A DNA stretch of 64,000 nt from Desulfococcus sp. 4484_241 (lineage in GTDB: Bacteria > Desulfobacterota > Desulfobacteria > Desulfobacterales > Desulfosudaceae). Both the position numbers and the translations under genes were made by a program. A model generated the notes under the pieces. The model saw only the letters and a program-made list of their open reading frames with translations. It was not told the DNA's origin and made no database searches. Each line of letters opens with the position of its first letter. The stretch's first letter is position 1. Below, in pieces: positions 38,709-48,128 of this stretch. The stretch lies in the NCBI GenBank assembly GCA_002085115.1, contig MZGQ01000019.1, forward strand, positions 1 through 64,000. Reading direction: 5' to 3'.

Positions 38709-40765
38709 TCCGGTCTGCAGCCTCCTTGTGTAAACGGTCCGGAACGAAGAGTCCGGAAAGTGCCTCTTGGCAGAACGACAAACCTGTATCTGCGGCCGGG
38801 AACCGTTTCCGGGTTATACCAGCGGGCCTCGTACTCTCCCATGTTGTCACTGTTGATTCTCCCGCAGAATCTGACAGACAGGTCATAGCCGCCATCATCC
38901 ACGGCCCTGCCGTCCGTGCTGTAAAGAGGACTCCAGGAATCCATATCTTTCGCACTTTCAATGCGCACCAGGGGCCTGTCAAAATCTATCATGCATGGGG
39001 GCACGTCCAGCCACCTGAACCGGTAATAACTCTCATCGAGTTTGCCGGAAGAGGCATGGTAACTCACATTGCCCAATGCGGTACGGCTACCCTGCGGCTC
39101 CAGCTTTTCGGGAAAAAAGGAGTTCGCTTTAAGGTCAACAGACCAGTGTTTTGGCAAATCGGTAAGCCCCTGGTCCATTTTGCCGGCCAGAAATGCAGCC
39201 TGACGGGCAAGAAACGGAACTGTTTCAGGCCCGTAAAGAGTATGCCCGCCCTCGTAGTTTTGCAGCCCATATTCGGCAGGCGTGGTTGCATAGCCAAAAT
39301 ATCCGTTTGAACAGCTTACAACCACCACTTTTTGGGTATCGATGGCAAGCCTGTCCGCAACATGGCTTGATATCACTCTGCCGGCCTGGAAAGTTATCTC
39401 AAACGGCATGGGAACGAACACCCTGTCTCCAACCTGTATGAGCTGAAAAAACGCAACATGGGGGAAATCCCGCTTTTTCAGTATCAGCGGCTGAAAGATC
39501 CATCCCACATGGCGTTTTCGTCCCTGGCAGGAACCGGTAAAAAACCAGCGGGAGGTGCCCCATCCTTCGCGGAAAAAGGGAGTCCAGTACAGGACAGGCG
39601 TCTTTCCGTCTTCGGCTCCGGCAGTCAGGGCGTTACCCACAACCGGCCTGCTGCACACAGAAATACCGTCGATGGCCGGATGCTCATACAGGTCAACCTC
39701 GCGGCAAACTGACCGTATTGCTATATCATCAGACAGGCCGCTGCCAAGCGACCAAAACAGGGATACGGCCCGTTTCCCAATGGCAACCCCTATCCGCCTT
39801 GCTTCTGAAAACCCCTGTCCGCCCTTAACGTAGTTGGGCGAATTGTCCGCATGCGTGCAGTTAACGGCCGCATGAACCATCGGCCAGGGTGTGGTGCCTT
39901 CCCTTTGTCTAAGGTCGGCTTCGAGTTCCCCTGAAATATACCCAAACACATCAGCGGTATAAAAGTCATTCCAGTATGGAACCACTGTTGGATGAATCGA
40001 AAAACTTGAAAAAGCGCCCGCAGGCCTGTAGTTGCCCTCATCATCCATAAGGTCGATCCTTACCATGGTCAGCACCGGGTTAACCGCCTTCAAAGGATCC
40101 CTGGAAACATCCCTGCCCGAATCCTCGAAGTTGGCCAGATACGGCTCAATGCTTCTGTTTCTCGTCATGCCGTAAATCTCAGTGGTGCCGGTGGCTATCT
40201 TTGCAGGGCGCCGGTTCCTGCAGGCATCGACAACCGCGTGGGCTATTTTGTTCGCAAGAAATTCGAACAGATCATGATCAAAACCGCTCTTGCCGGATGC
40301 AAAGGAGTTGTAAAAATTGCTGGAAAAGTAGTTGCCGGGAGCCGAATGTGTATGGGTACCGGAAAGCATCAGGCCGCGCGCGGATACATCGGTAACCGGG
40401 GCTATAAGTTCAGCGACACGGTGGTGAAGAAGACGTGACCCGGAAAGAAGGTCGCACTGTACCAGGGCCACGGCATTCCCCCTGCTGTCACGCAGGTAGA
40501 CAGCCCTTGCGTGCAGCCGGTTGCGGACCCCTTCCCCCTTGTGCGCCATCATGGAATACCCGGCCTTTGAAATTCCGGGCGGAGGCGTTATATCAACTTT
40601 TGAAAGGCCGGCCACCAGGTGGCCTGTATTTGAAGGGGAAAGCGGCAATGGACGTTCTATTTCCAGGCGGCAAATCCGGGGTGAACATCCGGCCATCAGG
40701 ATTGCGATAACCGCTACTGAGACAAAAGCCTTAAACCGTTCAATCGATTTCTTGGTCAACATCAT
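38705..40765 (-). CDS. Neutral/alkaline ceramidase-like lipoprotein
   Basis: Lipobox AILMAGCS; GLSKVDITPPPG, LSGTHTHSAPG, SSFSIHPTVVPYWNDFYTADVFGY, NCTHADNSPNYV. Confidence 0.85.
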   Translation of the reverse strand: MMLTKKSIERFKAFVSVAVIAILMAGCSPRICRLEIERPLPLSPSNTGHLVAGLSKVDITPPPGISKAGYSMMAHKGEGVRNRLHARAVYLRDSRGNAVALVQCDLLSGSRLLHHRVAELIAPVTDVSARGLMLSGTHTHSAPGNYFSSNFYNSFASGKSGFDHDLFEFLANKIAHAVVDACRNRRPAKIATGTTEIYGMTRNRSIEPYLANFEDSGRDVSRDPLKAVNPVLTMVRIDLMDDEGNYRPAGAFSSFSIHPTVVPYWNDFYTADVFGYISGELEADLRQREGTTPWPMVHAAVNCTHADNSPNYVKGGQGFSEARRIGVAIGKRAVSLFWSLGSGLSDDIAIRSVCREVDLYEHPAIDGISVCSRPVVGNALTAGAEDGKTPVLYWTPFFREGWGTSRWFFTGSCQGRKRHVGWIFQPLILKKRDFPHVAFFQLIQVGDRVFVPMPFEITFQAGRVISSHVADRLAIDTQKVVVVSCSNGYFGYATTPAEYGLQNYEGGHTLYGPETVPFLARQAAFLAGKMDQGLTDLPKHWSVDLKANSFFPEKLEPQGSRTALGNVSYHASSGKLDESYYRFRWLDVPPCMIDFDRPLVRIESAKDMDSWSPLYSTDGRAVDDGGYDLSVRFCGRINSDNMGEYEARWYNPETVPGRRYRFVVLPRGTFRTLRSGPFTQGGCRPE

Positions 40766-41592
40766 TTCATGCTCCCCTTTGGAAGAACAAGAAGATTGAC
40801 AAACCCCTGATTCTGGGGATCGGCATCCACATCGTCGACCCATGCAACAAGAGATTCCGCCTTAACCGGAACAACCTTACGGTTTATATGATCAACCACG
40901 TTAAGGCTCATATCAAGAGAATCCAGAAGCTCCAGGAACCTTCTGCCTGAAGACCCTGCCCTGCGCAGGCCATGCGGCCAGAACTCCACCAGTATCACAA
41001 GATGTGTGCTGTTTGCCAGCATCAGTTTCCTCAGCCCCTCAACAACAGAGGCCTCATAGCCCTGCGTATCGATCTTGATAAAATCCAGCCGGTTCGTTAT
41101 ATTGCGCAGATGGTCTCCACAGTTAACGACCCGCACTTCCCTGCTGTACCTGGAACCTTTGTGGTTATACAGCCGGTGATCACCCATGTTTTCTTCTGAA
41201 AGATAGATCCTGCCGATGCCGTTGTAATCCGCGACAGCAGCCTGGAAGCACACGGCATTACGAAAACCGTTGTTTGTTTCCAGGTTCAGCATAAGCAGCG
41301 TGTAGTTGTCCGGGTCCGGCTCATAAGCGATCACCAATCCCTTGCTGCCCACGATGGCCGATGCAAGAACAGCGTAATAACCGATATTAGCGCCGATATC
41401 CAGGAATACGCTGCCCGGCTTGAGATATTTCATCACCAGGGAGGTTTCATAAGGCTCCCATATCCTGTGCTCCCGTATGTAGCCGGAGACACACGCATCC
41501 CTCTCATCATGAAGATAGAGGCCAAGCGGTCTGTCAAAACCTGGTATTTCAAGTAAAACAGGGCCCATATTACCGGTTAAAGCTGAATGCAC
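40762..41592 (-). CDS. FkbM family methyltransferase
   Basis: LKPGSVFLDIGANIGYYAVLASAIVG...VIAYEPDPDNYTLLMLNLETNN...LDFIKIDTQGYEASVVEGLRKL. Confidence 0.9.
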   Translation of the reverse strand: MHSALTGNMGPVLLEIPGFDRPLGLYLHDERDACVSGYIREHRIWEPYETSLVMKYLKPGSVFLDIGANIGYYAVLASAIVGSKGLVIAYEPDPDNYTLLMLNLETNNGFRNAVCFQAAVADYNGIGRIYLSEENMGDHRLYNHKGSRYSREVRVVNCGDHLRNITNRLDFIKIDTQGYEASVVEGLRKLMLANSTHLVILVEFWPHGLRRAGSSGRRFLELLDSLDMSLNVVDHINRKVVPVKAESLVAWVDDVDADPQNQGFVNLLVLPKGSMK

Positions 41593-42272
41593 TCAGGATA
41601 CAGCTCCCATTCGAGCATAAGACCCTTTTCTTTCACGGTTTCGATGGTGTCATCCGGGGTTATCGAAAAACATCTCTGTCCAATGATAGGCCCTGTATCC
41701 TCACCGTAATCTATGAAATGGACCGTGCATCCACCGACCCTGCATCCATAACGAAAGGTATCGCCATAGCCGTCCGTGCCGGGGAATGAGGGGAGAATGG
41801 CCGGATGGATGTTCATTATGCGCGGGTGCAGAGGGTCGATATTGACCCTGTCGATAAAATAGGGAGTCAGCTTACGCATAAAACCGGCAAGGACAAGAAG
41901 ATCAAAATCCCACTTTGCCATGTTTGCAAGCAGCCTGGCCTCGGCAATCGCTCTTGTGACAAGAAAAGCCCGGTCACGATCGGAAAAGGTGCCATCCCCT
42001 GGCAAACCCATCCTGGCCGCGATAACATCAATATCAAAATCTTGGGGCAAATCCGCAGAGTCCGGGTCTTTTTTATAGGACTCTATAATCTCTTTATAAT
42101 TCACCACAAAAGTGGGCAGCCCCTTTTTGGCCGCCTTATCAAGGCCTGCGGCATCAGGCTTGTCGGAACCGACAAAAACAACTTTGCCGTCTATCCTGCC
42201 CTCATCGCAGGCCCGCATAATAGCGGCCAGGTTTGTCCCGCTTCCCGAAATCAAAGCGCCTATACGTATCAT
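41577..42272 (-). CDS. purN: Phosphoribosylglycinamide formyltransferase
   Basis: RIGALISGSGTNLAAIMRACDEG, LVLAGFMRKLTPYFID, NIHPAILPSFPGTDGY, VHFIDYGEDTGPIIGQR. Confidence 0.92.
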   Translation of the reverse strand: MIRIGALISGSGTNLAAIMRACDEGRIDGKVVFVGSDKPDAAGLDKAAKKGLPTFVVNYKEIIESYKKDPDSADLPQDFDIDVIAARMGLPGDGTFSDRDRAFLVTRAIAEARLLANMAKWDFDLLVLAGFMRKLTPYFIDRVNIDPLHPRIMNIHPAILPSFPGTDGYGDTFRYGCRVGGCTVHFIDYGEDTGPIIGQRCFSITPDDTIETVKEKGLMLEWELYPECIQL

Positions 42273-42731
42273 AACGTATCTTTCTCTAAAACAGCAGCCA
42301 AATCAATGGCGTCTATTAAATGACACCCGGCCTCACCACAGTCGGGTCTGAACCTTTCCCGGACGGTACTGCATACTGCAAGTAAACCGCCTGTCCATAG
42401 TCCAAATATTTATACACCCGGGCATAGAGGTGTCAAGGAATGAACGCAGGCTTGCTGTACGCATATTACATGCCAGGCCCAATAGTCATAGTATATGCCC
42501 ATGGAGGAGCACAGGCACAACGTGATATATCAGGTTCTGCGGCAAACAGGCCAGGGAGCTTGGCTGCCGAATCAGGCAGGCTGCCCCGAAAATAATTTAG
42601 CCAAGGCCATTTTGGCCATTACAAAGAACTGGATTTCAGGAATCAAATAGGGTATTGTAACGACCCGTGTTTTTGATGTAAGCATTAAAAAACAACAATA
42701 CATATATATAACAGTTAGCAGGGAGAGTCGT

Positions 42732-43349
42732 ATGGCCATAATAACCATAGCACGCCAGTTCGGAGCAGGCGGTCGGACGCTGGGAGCAATGATCGCCAAA
42801 AAACTTGACTACCAATTCCTTGACGACGCTCTCATTCAGGAACTTGCAAGAATAGCCAGGGTTACCCCAAACACGATAAAAAATATCGAACGGTCAGGCG
42901 GAGGACTCATATCAAAGATGATATCCAGCATGATTAGTAAAGACTACATGGAACGCCTGACCGGGGATAAAATCGGCTACATGGATGAAGACATCTATGT
43001 TGAGAAACTAAGGGAGGTTATAACCGGGTTTGCCAAAAAAGATAAAGTGGTAATTCTTGGCCGCGGTGGGCAGTATATCCTTTCAGATTGGGATAACGCC
43101 ATTCATGTTTTGCTCATAGCCGACGAAAAGGACCGGATAAAATTTATGCAAAAGCATTACAACCTTTCGGACAAAAAAGCACTCCAGCTCGTTAAGGATG
43201 ACGAAAAACGGAGGAAAAATCTCTATTCCAAATTCGGCAGGAAGGACTATGACAGCCCTGAGCTGTACCACGTAGTTATCAATACAAGCCGTGTTTCCCT
43301 CGACCAGGGTGTGGCTATAATATGCGACCTGCTCGACAAGCATAGCTGA
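42732..43349 (+). CDS. Cytidylate kinase-like family protein
   Basis: MAIITIARQFGAGGRTLGAMIAKKLDYQFLDDALIQELA...VVILGRGGQYILSDWDNAIHVLLIADEKDRIKFMQ. Confidence 0.88.
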   Translation: MAIITIARQFGAGGRTLGAMIAKKLDYQFLDDALIQELARIARVTPNTIKNIERSGGGLISKMISSMISKDYMERLTGDKIGYMDEDIYVEKLREVITGFAKKDKVVILGRGGQYILSDWDNAIHVLLIADEKDRIKFMQKHYNLSDKKALQLVKDDEKRRKNLYSKFGRKDYDSPELYHVVINTSRVSLDQGVAIICDLLDKHS

Positions 43350-43403
43350 ACCGGTCATTGCTTATTTCGGGACAAGTCGACAGGATTTCGACAGTACTTC
43401 AGA

Positions 43404-44060
43404 TTAAATAAATTGGCGCATATTACGGGCACCGGTGCGATATGCCCTTGAATAGCGAATGGTCTCGCGAAACCAGACAGGAGCTGCCACTGCCAGGAGA
43501 ATATCCCTCTTAACAGCGTTTGCTTCCCATATATTCAACAGATCCGAACCGGTCATCAATTCAGCCATTTCTCCGGCAAGAGTGTTTTTGTCAGGCTGTT
43601 TGATATCTGCCACCAGGCGTTCCTGCTGCAGGATGGATGAAAAAAATTCTGCCAATTCACGTTCCGGCACAAAATGGTTGCGCCCTTCGCCTGGACGTGT
43701 AAGCCCACCGGACGAGCGAGTCCCGCTGGTTGTGACCAGCATGTTTTCCACTGGAATTCCTTTTGTGCGAAGTCTCTCCGCGATATCACCATCCCCCTGC
43801 CTATGGCATAACACTATTTTGGGGCGTGCATTCACATCTTTTTTCGGCCGTCTGTCCTGGCTGAACACCCTTTTTCGTACGGTATATTCAGGGTTATCGT
43901 AAAGAGTTTCGACAGTTTCCACAATAACGGAAGGCTGAATCTCAAAGAGCTTTTTTATGCAATAGTGATTGCGGGCATTTTTCAGCCTTTTCCGGATTAT
44001 GGCACACACAGCGTTTCGGCCGGGTGAAGCAGTATTTATACCAATGAAAAACAAATCCAC
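43404..44060 (-). CDS. Hypothetical protein, possible terminase-large-subunit-nuclease-like (RNase H fold) domain
   Basis: FIGINTASPGRNAVCAII...GDGDIAERLRTKGIPVENMLVTTSG...FVPERELAEFFSSILQQERLVAD...TLAGEMAEL...AVKRDILLAVAAPVWF; resembles the nuclease half of terminases but no ATPase domain. Confidence 0.55.
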   Translation of the reverse strand: MDLFFIGINTASPGRNAVCAIIRKRLKNARNHYCIKKLFEIQPSVIVETVETLYDNPEYTVRKRVFSQDRRPKKDVNARPKIVLCHRQGDGDIAERLRTKGIPVENMLVTTSGTRSSGGLTRPGEGRNHFVPERELAEFFSSILQQERLVADIKQPDKNTLAGEMAELMTGSDLLNIWEANAVKRDILLAVAAPVWFRETIRYSRAYRTGARNMRQFI

Positions 44061-44096
44061 TCCTTGTCAAACGCTTGTTTTACGAATCAACAAAAC

Positions 44097-44897
44097 CTAT
44101 CCAGGCCGGAATTGTATGCCAATTCCAAACACGGCATAAACAGGAAAGTGATCGGATGGAAAGGTGCCGTCAAAGCTCTCCATTATGATATTTCTCTCCA
44201 CAGGGCCTTTCATGTTTCTCCACAATATCCAGTCGATCCTTTCAGAGAGCGGCTTTCCTGTAAAACCGTGATATGTCCCGGTTCTGCTGTCGGCAAAAAC
44301 ATCTGAAAAGGGAGGGCTTACCAGGGCAGGATCGGTGAAGGCGGTGTGACACCTGCTGCCAGGACCCGCGTTGAAATCGCCGGTGATAACAGTCGGAGCC
44401 CCGGCAGATGCAAACGTCTCCAGCCGATCGAGCAGGATGGCAGCGCTTTTCACCTGGGCCCGGGTGTCAAAATCAAAATGGGTGTTCGTGCATACGACAC
44501 GGGCGTTTCCCCTGGCAAACTCTCCCATTACGCACTGTCTCGGCCATTTGCTTTCCGGCATTCTGCTCGGGACATCCGGCGTGTCACTCAGGAAGAACCT
44601 CTGGTGGCGAAGGCATTTCCATCTTTTCTTATAGAAGATGAGCACGTCCTGCCACATGGCAGGTGCCGGCAGGCGTCTGCCAATGGAGCCATATTCGGAG
44701 AGCAGGCAGGTGAAAAAATCAGCCTGAAACCCGTTTACTTCCTGCATGCATATAAAATCGGGCCTGTATTTTTCAAACAGCCCCACAAAGGCATCCTTTC
44801 GCCTTTCCCATGCGTTCTGACCATCACGGGCCAGGCCAAAACGAATATTTATGGTCATGACGGAAAAAATGGTTTGATCTTCAGGCTGCGTGTTTAC
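44097..44897 (-). CDS. Endonuclease/exonuclease/phosphatase family protein
   Basis: FSVMTINIRFGLA, DFICMQEVNGFQADF, VITGDFNAGPGS, ERIDWILW, FPSDHFPVYAVF. Confidence 0.92.
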   Translation of the reverse strand, partial: VNTQPEDQTIFSVMTINIRFGLARDGQNAWERRKDAFVGLFEKYRPDFICMQEVNGFQADFFTCLLSEYGSIGRRLPAPAMWQDVLIFYKKRWKCLRHQRFFLSDTPDVPSRMPESKWPRQCVMGEFARGNARVVCTNTHFDFDTRAQVKSAAILLDRLETFASAGAPTVITGDFNAGPGSRCHTAFTDPALVSPPFSDVFADSRTGTYHGFTGKPLSERIDWILWRNMKGPVERNIIMESFDGTFPSDHFPVYAVFGIGIQFRPG

Positions 44898-44974
44898 CAT
44901 GTGGATACTATTACCCCGGGGTGACCGCATAAGTCAATACGGGAGAAAGTGCAGCAAATACTGTTTTTTTATGC

Positions 44975-45003
44975 TTGACACCGCCCGCACCGCCGTTTAA
45001 ATA
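44975..45003 (+). promoter_or_regulatory. Sigma70-like promoter upstream of tRNA-Val
   Basis: TTGACA - 17 bp - TAAATA, ~19 bp before the tRNA. Confidence 0.6.
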
Positions 45004-45021
45004 TAACGGTACTTGCTGCAT

Positions 45022-45098
45022 GGGCGCGTAGCTCAGTTGGTTGGAGCGCTGCCTCGACACGGCAGAGGTCACAAGTTCGAGTCTTGTCGCGCCCACCA
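45022..45098 (+). tRNA. tRNA-Val (anticodon GAC)
   Basis: GGGCGCGTAGCTCAGTTGGTTGGAGCGCTGCCTCGACACGGCAGAGGTCACAAGTTCGAGTCTTGTCGCGCCCACCA cloverleaf with CCA. Confidence 0.96.
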
Positions 45099-45280
45099 CT
45101 TCCCTCTCCCCGGGTTTATAGCGAAAACCGACATGGCATAAACTTTTCATATGCAACAAAAGCAGGCAAACAGCCATTTATCCGACAGCACATCCCTGTT
45201 TTGCCGGTTGACTTCATCAGTACTTGTCATTTATATAAAAGCAGGATGAATCCGATTTGGGATCGATAAGGGGAGGCAGC

Positions 45281-45589
45281 ATGTCAACTCTCAGAATACT
45301 CGGCATGATGGCAGGTATCATGCTTTTTCTTTTGAGTTTTCGCATCTTCCGCGGACAGAAATGGAACCGGTTCAATTTCATGCTTTTTGCCGGCTCAGGA
45401 ATTTTTCTGACGGCCGTGTCATTGTCCCCGGCCCTGGTTGATGTTCTGCAGCGAATGTTTGCCCTTGAAGGAGCCGAGCGTGGAAGGCTCCTTGCCCTTC
45501 TCATACTGGCTGTGACGGTTCTATGGTTTGCGCTTATCCTCACAAGAGCTTCCTTTATTACCTTTCCGGCTGCCGCGCTGCGGTACTGA
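45281..45589 (+). CDS. DUF2304-like small membrane protein (apparently shortened C-terminus)
   Basis: MSTLRILGMMAGIMLFLLSFRIFRGQKWNRFNFMLFAGSGIFLTAVSLSPALVDVLQRMFALEGAERGRLLALLILAVTVLWFAL; SD AGGGGAGG. Confidence 0.8.
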   Translation: MSTLRILGMMAGIMLFLLSFRIFRGQKWNRFNFMLFAGSGIFLTAVSLSPALVDVLQRMFALEGAERGRLLALLILAVTVLWFALILTRASFITFPAAALRY

Positions 45590-46251
45590 TCCCCGCCTTG
45601 AACGAAGAGCATAACCTTAGGGAAGTGCTGCCCAAAATACCGAAAAAAATAGACGACTTAAAAATAGGCGTGGTGGTGGTTGACGACGGAAGCGATGATG
45701 ACACCTACGGGTGCTCCGTGGCTGCCGGCGCTTTTGCAGTAAGAAGCCCGATAAACAGGGGGGGGGGCGCTGCCCTTCGGATAGGTTATGATATTCTACA
45801 GAAAGCCGATGTGGAGATCTGTATTACTATGGATGCCGACGGACAGCACAACCCCGAAGAGATCCCGGTCCTGCTTGCGCCTCTGATGGAAGACAGGTGT
45901 GATATAGTTATCGGGTCCCGCATTCTGGGAGCGCGGGAAAAGGACAGCCTGTTCCGGCTGGCCGGCGTTTATTTCTTCAGCTTTATCATCAACCGGCTTA
46001 CCGGCCTTAAGATTACGGATCCATCCAGCGGCTTTCGGGCATTTAAAATGGACGTGGTCCGGCGCATTCCCCTGGATGAGGACCAGTTCCATACCAGCGA
46101 GTTGATCATCAATGCGGCCAAGGGCGGCTTTCGCATCTGCGAGGCGCCTGTAACCATATTAAAACGCAAATACGGCAAAAGCAAAAAGGGCAGAGACTGG
46201 CTTTACGGATTGAATTTTGCAAAAATCGTGATTCGAAGCTGGTGGAGATGA
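45523..46251 (+). CDS. Glycosyltransferase family 2 (dolichyl-phosphate-mannose synthase-like)
   Basis: AAVLIPALNEEHNLREVLPKIPKKI...VVVDDGSDDDT...ITMDADGQHNPEEIPVLLAPL...DIVIGSR. Confidence 0.92.
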   Translation: MVCAYPHKSFLYYLSGCRAAVLIPALNEEHNLREVLPKIPKKIDDLKIGVVVVDDGSDDDTYGCSVAAGAFAVRSPINRGGGAALRIGYDILQKADVEICITMDADGQHNPEEIPVLLAPLMEDRCDIVIGSRILGAREKDSLFRLAGVYFFSFIINRLTGLKITDPSSGFRAFKMDVVRRIPLDEDQFHTSELIINAAKGGFRICEAPVTILKRKYGKSKKGRDWLYGLNFAKIVIRSWWR

Positions 46252-46303
46252 TAAGCGCAGGGATAAACCTGCGACAGATGTAACTGCCACAGCCGGCCGG
46301 CAA

Positions 46304-47263
46304 TCATTTCTTTTCAAGCAGATACCTGGCGGCCCCCAGGCTCCATGTAAGCGGTTTCAGGAATGAAAGCAGAATTGTCAATGGCAACAGGCCGGGGTCG
46401 TTTTTTGCCATAAACCGGTAAAAAGCCATATTGGATAGCAGCAACAACCCGGCGCACAGAAAGATGCAGGTGATTCCGGTAACCGGCCAAAAGAACATGA
46501 GAAAAAATCCCAGGATAATCCCAGCCATCAGCGGTGGCTGCCACTTGACGCTTTTTTCAACATAATTATCGGAAACAGCGGTTTGTTTGTGCCGCAAGAT
46601 GTTTCTGGTCCGGGTGACTCCCCGTTTGTATTGTTGTTTAAGATATTTGCTGATGCTGTCCGGGTGCTCATGATAGACAAAAATATTCGGGTCAAAATCC
46701 AGCTTGTAGCCTTTTTCAACCAGCCGGTAGCAAAAATCAAAATCTTCGCCTGAGGCATGTTTGAATACGGTATCGAAACCGCCGGCCGCAAGAAAAATCT
46801 TTTTTCTAAAAACACAGTTATAGGTACCAAAAGCTTTGGTTTGGCCAGGCCGGGCAAGCTGATGGCGGAACTGTATTTCCAGACCCACATATCTTGCCAC
46901 AGGTCTGTCTGCGTTAAATGTCCTATACCCTCCCCCCATACCGGCAATGTCGCTGCTCATAAAGTGCGGAGCATACCTGGTGAGTATATCCGGCGGCACT
47001 ATACAGTCTGCATCGGTAAAGAAAATCAGTTCTCCGCAAGCGGCTGCTGCCCCGTTATTTCTGGCAGCGGCAGGCCCCTGGTTTGGCTGCCTGATGTATT
47101 TGACCCATGGATATTGCCGGACCATAACGGCAGTATTGTCAGTGGAACCGTCGTCCACCACGATGGTTTCAAAGTCCTGATAATCGATATTATTAATAGC
47201 CTCAAGGCATCGCTGTAACACTCGACAGGAATTGTAGGTGGGAATGACAATGGTGAATATCAT
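46304..47263 (-). CDS. Glycosyltransferase family 2, membrane-associated
   Basis: FTIVIPTYNSCRVLQRCLEAI...VDDGSTDNTAVM...ARNNGAAAACGELIFFTDADCIVPPDIL...GEDFDFCYRLVEKGY; C-terminal TM segments. Confidence 0.92.
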   Translation of the reverse strand: MIFTIVIPTYNSCRVLQRCLEAINNIDYQDFETIVVDDGSTDNTAVMVRQYPWVKYIRQPNQGPAAARNNGAAAACGELIFFTDADCIVPPDILTRYAPHFMSSDIAGMGGGYRTFNADRPVARYVGLEIQFRHQLARPGQTKAFGTYNCVFRKKIFLAAGGFDTVFKHASGEDFDFCYRLVEKGYKLDFDPNIFVYHEHPDSISKYLKQQYKRGVTRTRNILRHKQTAVSDNYVEKSVKWQPPLMAGIILGFFLMFFWPVTGITCIFLCAGLLLLSNMAFYRFMAKNDPGLLPLTILLSFLKPLTWSLGAARYLLEKK

Positions 47264-47336
47264 ATAATCGTTGCCTTTCTCTCATGTATAGCCTAACATA
47301 CCGTAAAAACACATCTTGAACAACAGATAATGAGAG

Positions 47337-48128
47337 GTGACCTTGAATACGTTGAGTCCCGACAACCATCCAGCAGTAAAAGAAGTCATAGTCATGTGCT
47401 ATTCCAGTAGTGGATCATCCTGCGTAGCCGGCATTTTGCATCGGTTGGGAATCAATATGGGCATGAACTTAAAGCCCGCCCAGCAGTTAAATCCTAAAGG
47501 ATTTTATGAAGATGAAGATTTTTCAAAAGTTTGTGCAAAGATATGGACTTTGTATCATCTCCAGTCGCTAAATCATTGTACCTTGGATCATTCTTGTTTG
47601 CTCAGTATAGGAGAAAAATATAAGTGGGATTTTGAAACACTGATTCGCCACCGACAAAACCAGGGAAACCATTGGGGAGTCAAGGAACCATTGTTAAGCC
47701 TGTTGGTGCCGGTCTTTCAGCAATTTTTATCTAATCCCTTTTTTATTGTGGTGAAAAGAAATATTGAACGTCATGTTGATTCCCGATACAACAAAATCAA
47801 TGAACGATTCTCCAGACAGCGCTTTGCTGCAATGTTCTATTATTTAAAAAAAGGTTATCTTTTCAACTTATTGGCGCATGTATTAAACAACTTAAAAAGC
47901 ATTGGCATGACAAAAGAAGACATGAAACATCTGGTTACATCATTTTATATTCTGGTCGACTCGGTCGTCATGAATCAACCGCATATGTACGTCAACTTCG
48001 ATACATTACTGGCTCAGCCCAAGCATACGATAAATGGGATCATCGCTTTCCTCTCACTTGCCCCCACCCGGGAACAGGTCGAGGGAGCGCTCTCCTTTAT
48101 TGATCCTAACTTAAGGCACTACACATGA
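47337..48128 (+). CDS. Sulfotransferase-family-like protein
   Basis: MCYSSSGSSCVAGILHRLGINMG (PAPS 5'-phosphosulfate-loop-like), NPKGFYEDEDF, VKEPLLSLLVP, FFIVVKRNIERHVDSRY. Confidence 0.75.
   Translation: MTLNTLSPDNHPAVKEVIVMCYSSSGSSCVAGILHRLGINMGMNLKPAQQLNPKGFYEDEDFSKVCAKIWTLYHLQSLNHCTLDHSCLLSIGEKYKWDFETLIRHRQNQGNHWGVKEPLLSLLVPVFQQFLSNPFFIVVKRNIERHVDSRYNKINERFSRQRFAAMFYYLKKGYLFNLLAHVLNNLKSIGMTKEDMKHLVTSFYILVDSVVMNQPHMYVNFDTLLAQPKHTINGIIAFLSLAPTREQVEGALSFIDPNLRHYT

Noticed and set aside
38543-39310. 255-aa plus-strand ORF
   Set aside because: Antisense to the TrpF-like and ceramidase-like genes; no recognisable domain.
44911-45177. 88-aa minus-strand ORF containing VGATRLELVTSAVSRQRSNQLSYAP
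   Set aside because: This is the translated antisense of the tRNA-Val gene, a well-known spurious annotation pattern.
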